Part shown: positions 58,737 through 64,000 of the stretch, piece after piece
Position numbering within the stretch: position 1 is the first letter of the stretch
Layout: each line of letters begins with the position of its first letter
Assembly: GCF_003173775.1 (NCBI RefSeq)
Contig: NZ_CP029552.1
Location: 211,001-275,000, forward strand
DNA: 64,000 nucleotides
Reading direction: 5' to 3'
Origin: Methylobacterium sp. 17Sr1-1
Lineage (GTDB): Bacteria; Pseudomonadota; Alphaproteobacteria; Rhizobiales; Beijerinckiaceae
The notes under the pieces: generated by a model
What the model was told of the DNA's origin: nothing
Databases searched by the model: none
The model's input: only the letters and a program-made list of their open reading frames with translations
Translations under genes and position numbers: made by a program

Positions 58737-58766
58737 GATCCGAGGCGAGAAGCGGTCCAGCTCCGT

Positions 58767-58782
58767 GTTGCCAGGTGGCAAC
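58767..58782. promoter_or_regulatory. parS-like palindrome 2
   Basis: GTTGCCAGGTGGCAAC is the reverse complement of site 1, 46 bases away. It lies just upstream of the likely repA promoter, so it could serve both partition and autoregulation. Confidence 0.75.
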
Positions 58783-58793
58783 CGCCCCCGCAT

Positions 58794-58811
58794 GGTTAAC
58801 GAAGCTTAACC
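58794..58811. promoter_or_regulatory. Inverted repeat upstream of repA
   Basis: GGTTAA/TTAACC arms (58794-58799 with 58806-58811) enclose six bases; an A-rich run follows. Located 77 bases before the repA ATG, it may be an operator bound by RepA. Confidence 0.45.
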
Positions 58812-58887
58812 AAAAACCGTTTGCGTCGTCACGGCCACGCTGGCATCGTCTTACGGAATTTCTCCGTGATGCGTCCAGGAACCGTAA

Positions 58888-60108
58888 ATGCCCGATCAGC
58901 CGCAGGAGCAGGCGCGAGCCGCAGGCTCCGACCGTCCCTCGATCACCCGGATCATCGCCGACGACGGCGGCGCCCTGTCGAGCGAGCTGAACGCGCTGCG
59001 GCGCACGCTCTTCCCGCCGGCCTCGCACAAGCTCCTGCGCTCGTTCTCCTCCGGCGAGGCGGCGAAGCTGATCGGGGTCGCGGACGGCTACCTGCGCCAG
59101 CTCTCCCTCGCGAGCAAAGGCCCGCAGCCGGAGATCGGCCCGGGCGGCCGGCGCTCCTACACGCTCGGACAGATCAACGAGCTGCGCCAGCTCCTCGATG
59201 ACGGCCCGAAGGCGAAGGGCTACGTGCCGCATCGCTCCGGCGACGAACACTGCCAGGTGCTGGCGGTGGTGAACTTCAAGGGTGGATCGGGCAAGACCAC
59301 CACGGCGGCTCATCTCGCCCAGTACCTCGCCCTGCGAGGCTACCGGGTGCTCGCCGTCGACCTCGACCCGCAGGCCTCGCTGACCGCGCTCCACGGCTAC
59401 CAGCCGGAGTTCGACGTCGGCCCCAACCAGACCCTCTACGCCGCGATCCGCCACGACGACGAGCAGCGCCCCCTGAGTGAGGTGGTGCGCAAGACCTACT
59501 TCCCGGGCCTCGACCTCGTGCCGGGCAACCTCGAACTGATGGAGTTCGAGCACGACACCCCACGGGTGCTGGCCGACCGCAACGCCGAGCCGTTCTTCGG
59601 CCGCATCGCCACCGCGCTCGGCAGCGTCGCCGACGATTACGACGTGATGATCCTCGATTGCCCGCCGCAGCTCGGCTTCCTGACGCTCGGCGCGCTGTGC
59701 GCCGCCACCGCGATGCTGGTGACGGTGCACCCGCAGATGCTCGACGTGATGTCGATGTGCCAGTTCCTGTTGATGGCCTCCGATCTGCTCGGGGTGGTGC
59801 AGGAGGCCGGGGCCGACCTCGATTACGACTTCCTGCGCTACGTCGTGACCCGCTACGAGCCCTCCGACGCGCCGCAGACCCAGATGGTCGGCTTCATGCG
59901 CTCGCTGTTCCGCGAGCGGGTGCTGACCCACCTGATGCTGAAATCGACCGCGATCTCGGATGCCGGCCTGTCGAAGCAGACCCTCTACGAGATCGGCCGC
60001 GAGAGCTTCACCCGTGCGACCTACGACCGGGCGCTCGAGGCCCTCGACGGGGTCAACGGCGAGATCGAAGGCCTGATGCACCGCGCCTGGGGACGCGTGC
60101 CGGCATGA
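58888..60108 (+). CDS. repA: Plasmid partition ATPase RepA (ParA type Ib-like)
   Basis: This protein has 406 residues. An N-terminal MerR-like helix-turn-helix (FSSGEAAKLIGVADGYLRQLSL, about residues 53-74) is characteristic of repABC RepA. The deviant Walker A FKGGSGKTTTAAHLA is at residues 130-144 and Walker B VMILDCPPQLGFLT near 255. It moves the replicon with RepB bound to parS and represses its own operon. Its stop overlaps repB as ATGA. The chromosomal ParA lacks the N-terminal extension. Confidence 0.95.
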   Translation: MPDQPQEQARAAGSDRPSITRIIADDGGALSSELNALRRTLFPPASHKLLRSFSSGEAAKLIGVADGYLRQLSLASKGPQPEIGPGGRRSYTLGQINELRQLLDDGPKAKGYVPHRSGDEHCQVLAVVNFKGGSGKTTTAAHLAQYLALRGYRVLAVDLDPQASLTALHGYQPEFDVGPNQTLYAAIRHDDEQRPLSEVVRKTYFPGLDLVPGNLELMEFEHDTPRVLADRNAEPFFGRIATALGSVADDYDVMILDCPPQLGFLTLGALCAATAMLVTVHPQMLDVMSMCQFLLMASDLLGVVQEAGADLDYDFLRYVVTRYEPSDAPQTQMVGFMRSLFRERVLTHLMLKSTAISDAGLSKQTLYEIGRESFTRATYDRALEALDGVNGEIEGLMHRAWGRVPA

Positions 60109-61139
60109 AGCGCAAGGATGCCCTCCGCGCGGCTCTGGGCGCCCGCTCCGCCGATCGCGAGACGCCGGAGTTGCCAGCTGGCAACCCGGCCGGACCGGTG
60201 GAAACGCCCCCTGAGGCGCCGCGCCCCCTGGTGCGCTCCGGCGCCGTCGGCGCCATGGGCCGCAGCCTCGGACGCATCGCCAGCGCGGCGGCGGAGGCCC
60301 GCGCCATGGTCGCCTCCGGCGACCGGGTGGTCGAGCTCGATCCCTCCCTCATCGACGGGTCCTTCGTGCAGGACCGCCTCACCGGCGACCCGGCCGAGCA
60401 CGCCGCCTTCGTCGAACTGATCCGCGAGCACGGCCAGCAGGTACCGATCCTGGTGCGGCCGCATCCCGCCGCAGAGGGCCGCTACCAGGTGGCCTACGGC
60501 CATCGCCGGTTGCGGGCGGCGATCGAACTCGGCCGGCCGGTGCGGGCGGTGGTCAAGGCGCTCACGGACGAGGATCTCGTCGTCGCGCAGGGCCAGGAGA
60601 ACTCGGCCCGGGCCGATCTCAGCTACATCGAGCGGGCCCTGTTCGCGATCGCGCTCGAGGATCGCGGCTTCGACCGCGCCACCATCATGGCGGCGCTCGC
60701 GGTGGAAAAAACCCAGCTCTCGCGCCTGATCGGCATCGGCCGGGCTGTGCCGGCGGAGGTCGTGGCGGCGGTCGGCCCGGCGCCGAAGGCCGGGCGGCCG
60801 CGCTGGACCGCGCTCGTCGAGGCGCTGGCGCGGGACGGGGCAGGGGAGGCGGTGACCCGCCTCCTCGCCGCCCCGGATTTCTCGGAGCTCTCCTCCGACG
60901 ACCGCTTCGCCCGGCTGCTCGCCGGCCTCACCGCGCCGCCGCCGCGGCCGGCCCCGGCGCCCGCGGTCTGGACCAATCTCGGCGGCCGGCCGGTGGTGCG
61001 GGTCGAGCGCGGGCGCCAGGGCACCCAGCTCACCGTCGACGACACCCTCGAGCCGGACTTCGCCGCCTATCTTATCCAGAGTCTTCCACAGCTCTACGCC
61101 AGCTTCACCGAGTCGAAGACGCGCGACGAGACCGATTAA
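60105..61139 (+). CDS. repB: Plasmid partition protein RepB (ParB family)
   Basis: This protein has 344 residues. The ParB nuclease-like N-domain contains RPHPAAEGRYQVAYGHRRLRAAIELGRPVRAVV. ENSARADLSYIERALFAIAL and IMAALAVEKTQLSRLI form the helix-turn-helix region. It should bind the parS-like palindromes around and inside its own gene. One perfect site is within codons 22-27. It is coupled to repA. Confidence 0.95.
   Translation: MKRKDALRAALGARSADRETPELPAGNPAGPVETPPEAPRPLVRSGAVGAMGRSLGRIASAAAEARAMVASGDRVVELDPSLIDGSFVQDRLTGDPAEHAAFVELIREHGQQVPILVRPHPAAEGRYQVAYGHRRLRAAIELGRPVRAVVKALTDEDLVVAQGQENSARADLSYIERALFAIALEDRGFDRATIMAALAVEKTQLSRLIGIGRAVPAEVVAAVGPAPKAGRPRWTALVEALARDGAGEAVTRLLAAPDFSELSSDDRFARLLAGLTAPPPRPAPAPAVWTNLGGRPVVRVERGRQGTQLTVDDTLEPDFAAYLIQSLPQLYASFTESKTRDETD
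60170..60185. promoter_or_regulatory. parS-like palindrome 3, inside repB
   Basis: GTTGCCAGCTGGCAAC is a fully perfect 16-bp palindrome matching the repABC parS pattern GTT-N4-GC-N4-AAC exactly. It lies in repB codons 22-27. Confidence 0.8.
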
Positions 61140-61222
61140 GGTTCGATCCACGATGGGACCGGCGGGACGAAGACTCGCCGGTTAGGCACAGAGATTCACA
61201 GGAATCTGTCGCTCTGCTTCGA

Positions 61223-61251
61223 GAATCGGCCGGACTCGACTCGGCCGATTC
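61223..61251. promoter_or_regulatory. Hairpin in the repB-rep gap (possible antisense RNA/attenuator)
   Basis: Perfect 10-bp arms (61223-61232 with 61242-61251) form a hairpin in the gap before the initiator gene. A weaker inverted repeat lies at 61187-61208. In repABC systems this gap encodes the small antisense RNA that sets copy number. Here only the structure is seen. Confidence 0.45.
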
Positions 61252-61335
61252 GGGTTTCGCGCGTTAGGACTCATCGACAGACAACAGTCACGACGCGTGC
61301 CCGGACGGCGCGCGTCCCCGTGCGGAGCCCTCTTG

Positions 61336-62475
61336 GTGGAGACGACGACCCCGCCGCAATCCGCCCTCGAACCGGTCGAGGGCGTGCGCGACGCCGACCT
61401 GATCGAGATCGTCGAGAAGGCGCGCGGCAGCGTCGCCTACAAGGCGACGCTCGCCTTCGTGCGCGCCAGCCAGGCCAAGCGCGACGCGGAAGCCGAGGCG
61501 CGCGACAAGCTGGTGGTGCTGAAGGCGGAGGCCGCGGCCGAGCGCGCCCGGCTGCCCCGCAACGCCCGCCGCCGCGACATGGTGCGCGAGGTGATCGAGA
61601 ACGAGCCGGCGGCGCCCGAGAACATCCAGCACATCCACTCGGTGCTGGCGCTCTGCGGCCTGCCGTATCGCGAGCCGAAGGGCGTCACCAACGTCTCGCG
61701 CGAATACGGCCGCAACACGCTCGCTATCAATGCCGGCCGGCTCATCAACCCGTCCACCGGCGAGATGGAGATGCAGGGGCTGCCCTACGGCCCCAAGGCG
61801 CGCCTCCTCCTGCTGCATCTCTGCACCGAGGCGGTGCGCCAGCGCAGCCCCAAGGTCGAGGTGGCGCAGAGCATGTCGGGCTTCATCCGCGACATGGGCT
61901 TTCCGGTCACCGGCGGCGAGCGCGGCACGCTCAAGCAGTTCAAGGAGCAGCTCAACCGGCTCGCCGCCTGCTCGATGCAGATCGGCCTGTGGGACGGCAC
62001 CCGCGCCTCGACCCTCAACGTACCGCCCTTCCGCCAGATGGACGTGTGGCTGCCGCTGCACAACCACCCGGACCAGGGCCTGCTCTGGTCCTCCACCATC
62101 ACCTTCCACCGCGAGTTCTACGACAACCTGATCCAGCACGCCCTGCCGGTCGACATCCGCGCCGCCCGCGCCTTCGCGGGCTCGGCACGCAAGCTCGACC
62201 TCTTGTTCTGGGTCGGCTACCGGCTCTCGCGCCTGGAGCGGCCGCTCCGCCTGACCTGGGACAACCTCTACAAGCAGTTCGGCAGCGAGAACGGCTCGAT
62301 CCGCTCGTTCCGCCAGGAATTCCGCAAGGACGTCGCCCATCTGACCGAGGTGTTTCCCCGCCTGCGCCTGACCCTCGACGACGGCGGGATGCAGCTCCTG
62401 CCCTCCGATCCGAAGGACCTGCTGGTGCCGCCCAAGGCGACCCTGGCAAATAGGCGAGCCCGCGCAAAGGCTTGA
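61336..62475 (+). CDS. Replication initiator with RepA_C-type domain
   Basis: This protein has 379 residues from GTG 61336, which has GGAG eight bases upstream; a GTG at 61297 adds 13 residues without a ribosome site. GLPYGPKARLLLLHLCTEAVRQRSPKVEV and SMSGFIRDMGFPVTGG plus TLKQFKEQLNRLAACSMQIG are features of the plasmid-encoded RepA_C family rather than classical RepC. It should bind the iterons to its right and open the AT-rich block. It completes a repA-repB-rep order. Confidence 0.88.
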   Translation: METTTPPQSALEPVEGVRDADLIEIVEKARGSVAYKATLAFVRASQAKRDAEAEARDKLVVLKAEAAAERARLPRNARRRDMVREVIENEPAAPENIQHIHSVLALCGLPYREPKGVTNVSREYGRNTLAINAGRLINPSTGEMEMQGLPYGPKARLLLLHLCTEAVRQRSPKVEVAQSMSGFIRDMGFPVTGGERGTLKQFKEQLNRLAACSMQIGLWDGTRASTLNVPPFRQMDVWLPLHNHPDQGLLWSSTITFHREFYDNLIQHALPVDIRAARAFAGSARKLDLLFWVGYRLSRLERPLRLTWDNLYKQFGSENGSIRSFRQEFRKDVAHLTEVFPRLRLTLDDGGMQLLPSDPKDLLVPPKATLANRRARAKA

Positions 62476-62659
62476 TTCCGCCGACTTCCCTACGAGGGGA
62501 GGCGTGGGCTGGCCCGCGCGTGAGGCTCTGCGTGCGGGCGTCACGAGCCCGTCGCCTTTGGCACGACTTTGTATAGGATTTTTTCTTATCTTTGATTGCA
62601 GAGCGGACCTCGGCTCGGCATAGCTGAAAGCCTGCCGATCGTCGCCGGCCGCAAGGATC

Positions 62660-62818
62660 ACCCTCCGCGTCATCCCGGGGCCGGGCAGTGGAAACTGGAA
62701 TCCATAACTGCCGACGATGCCGGACGGAGCGGATGGCATTCAGCCTGGATCGGTACCGTCGGCGGTTATGGATCCCGGGTTCTCGCCTGCGGCAAGCCCC
62801 GGGATGACGATGGAGGGT
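62660..62818. repeat. Foldback element beside the origin
   Basis: The outer arms (62660-62680 with 62797-62818) and inner 16-base arms (62701-62716 with 62757-62772, one mismatch) fold back. Its sequence is unrelated to the 163-base family at 49.5 and 54.9 kb. Confidence 0.75.
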
Positions 62819-62872
62819 CTGTCATCGGTCGAGGCAGCCATACGAGGATTGATTTCGAGATGTCAGGTCCAA

Positions 62873-62990
62873 TCGATTGAGGTAAAATTCTGATATAGAT
62901 TCAAAAAATATAGGAAAACTCTATATTTTTAATCTATTGAGGCAAAGAAGTATCGAATTATACGTCGATAATCGACACTAATATCATGGT
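62873..62990. other. AT-rich block, candidate DNA-unwinding element
   Basis: About 110 bases of strongly AT-rich DNA stand out from the 70% GC background. It contains a perfect 10-bp palindrome (62904-62913 with 62921-62930) and a direct repeat ATTGAGG(T/C)AAA (62876 and 62937). It lies between the initiator gene and the first iterons, the usual place of an unwinding element. Confidence 0.7.
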
Positions 62991-63025
62991 CTGCTGCACC
63001 ACAGCGCTCCGCCGGAGCCGCCATC

Positions 63026-63216
63026 CTGCGCCGAGTTGCCTACGCTCTACCACGACGCGGACCGCCCCCGAGCACGCTGACTCGCCTACGCCCCCACAGC
63101 CCCGCACGGCGCCCCGAATCCCGCGTCTTGCCCTTGAGATTCCGTGGCTTTTTCGATCCGCCCACCGCGCAGACCTGCCTACGGGACGTGACCGATCCCA
63201 CGCCGAATTGCCTACG
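63026..63216 (-). repeat. Iteron cluster A (4 copies)
   Basis: Nineteen-base units end in GCCTACG at 63026-63044, 63072-63090, 63165-63183 and 63198-63216. Read on the minus strand the consensus is CGTAGGCNANTCNGCGNGG. They are spaced irregularly, at 46, 93 and 33 bases start to start. Confidence 0.85.
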
Positions 63217-63740
63217 CTTCGCCGTGACCGGGCAGCCGGTCGGTAACCCTTTGCCCATGGGGCGCCACGAGTCGCGCCCAAGTATTGCCGGCACCCGGCA
63301 GCGTTGCGAGAGTCGCGCGAGAGTCCCGGATCGGGACGGCGACTCATCAGCCAGCGTACAGGCGAGTCGGATCCGACCGCTCAAGCCTCGGCTCGACTCG
63401 TCCCCGGGGAAGCGATCCCGGCTGTGCTGGGCTTTGTCGGACGAGGACTCGCAGGCCCGCGAGTCTCCGACTCGGCGGCGTGGTCCCTAGACTCGGGAGG
63501 GGAGGGGAAGGGGACCGCCTCGTACGGCCCGGCCCCGGATCATGGAGCCTCCCCTCCGGCCGATGCCGGACGGGCCGGATCTCGCCGATCGGACCCCGAA
63601 AAGCCCCTAACTTCCGAGTCCCAAAAGCCTTTTTATGGAAGATTCTGAATCCAGATTCTGAGTCTGAATCCGTAGAGCTATATGGGTATTATATGGGGTG
63701 GCGATTTTTCGAAGTCCTGCAAGGAGTTGGACCCTGTTCG

Positions 63741-63925
63741 CGTAGGCAGGTCTGCGCGGTCGCGTAGGCGACTCGGCGCAGGTGCGTAGGCAGGTCTGCG
63801 CGGAAGCGGGGGGCCGGCGAAGGCGACTCGGCGTGGCCCCGTAGGTTACTCAGCGCAGGGCCCCGATTAACAGCTTGGAAAGCTGTGTGAATCGCGGATG
63901 GCCCGCTGTAGGCGATTCAGCGTGC
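63741..63925 (+). repeat. Iteron cluster B (6 copies)
   Basis: Nineteen-base units begin CGTAGGC at 63741, 63763, 63785, 63818 (CGAAGGC), 63840 and 63907 (TGTAGGC). The first three are exactly 22 bases apart (two helical turns), as are the fourth and fifth. They are oriented opposite to cluster A. The unit at 63741 is the exact inverse of that at 63165. Confidence 0.88.
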
Positions 63926-64000
63926 CGCACGAGGCCGCGCGACACCCCGGGCGACGCCGGATTCGCGGCCTCGGAGCAGCGTGCCGACCCCCGACGCACC

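Larger units (their letters stand above)
62476..64000. other. Gene-free replication origin region
   Basis: The 1.5 kb after the initiator gene has no credible gene. It contains a foldback element, an AT-rich block and two iteron groups, annotated separately. Open frames here lack ribosome sites and coding character and are interrupted by repeats. Confidence 0.8.

Noticed and set aside
61070..61090. DnaA-box-like TTATCCAGA at the end of repB
   Set aside because: It is a single imperfect match to TTATCCACA within coding sequence and no other boxes cluster around it.
62986..63767. Several short open frames in the origin region
   Set aside because: They lack ribosome sites and family features and run through iterons; compositional bias explains them.
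63741..63925. CRISPR-like array
   Set aside because: The repeats are degenerate, 19 bases long, with spacers of only about three to fifty bases and an inverted second group. This is the pattern of iterons, and no cas genes are nearby.

Overview
The window is about 70% GC DNA from an alphaproteobacterium, most likely a Methylobacterium-like member of the Rhizobiales. The evidence is the codon bias, the alphaproteobacterial homodimer-type isocitrate dehydrogenase, the coaD/double-cyclophilin operon, a rhizobial-type glycerol ABC transporter operon (glpRDSTPQUV plus glpK), a DUF1612-type gene, and many short foldback repeats of the kind seen in methylobacterial genomes. The species is an inference, because no rRNA or other decisive marker is present.

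Layout. 0-10 kb is core metabolism: an Mrp ATPase cut by the window edge and mobA; the coaD-cyclophilin operon; a secreted glycosidase; a glycine-rich secreted protein; a quinone/enone reductase; the trmJ rRNA/tRNA-type methylase; icd; and an exported dioxygenase-like protein. 10-17.6 kb carries a LOV-type hybrid histidine kinase, an AI-2E-family transporter with a long cytosolic tail, a lone receiver, glycogen debranching enzyme glgX and a CBS protein. 18-25.3 kb has a capsule-export polysaccharide co-polymerase, divergent cobC/cobD whose start codons overlap, and a MarR-controlled efflux operon (HlyD adaptor, DUF1656, FUSC). 26.6-28.2 kb is an Entner-Doudoroff pair, kdgK and eda. 28-38 kb mixes an L,D-transpeptidase, regulators, an MFS transporter, moaA, a soluble MCP-PilZ protein, a solute-binding protein and a beta-hydroxyacid dehydrogenase. 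38.4-49.3 kb is a complete glycerol-use locus interrupted by a vapBC toxin-antitoxin pair. 49.7-54.8 kb has a DUF1612-type protein, two family-2 glycosyltransferases and a flippase-like ABC transporter. 55-58.6 kb has a C45-type hydrolase, a LysR regulator, an EamA exporter and a flavin-binding protein.

The right end (58.7-64.0 kb) is a plasmid-type replication and partition module: repA (ParA-like), repB (ParB-like) and a RepA_C-family initiator, accompanied by three 16-bp parS-like palindromes, a hairpin in the repB-rep gap, an AT-rich block with a perfect palindrome, and two oppositely oriented iteron clusters (4 and 6 copies of a 19-bp unit). This origin lies next to apparently essential genes (coaD, icd). 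It is therefore either a chromosome that uses a plasmid-type origin or a chromid. This is the most interesting part of the window.

I saw no tRNA, rRNA, CRISPR array, transposase or prophage. Intergenic spaces are rich in several families of foldback repeats.
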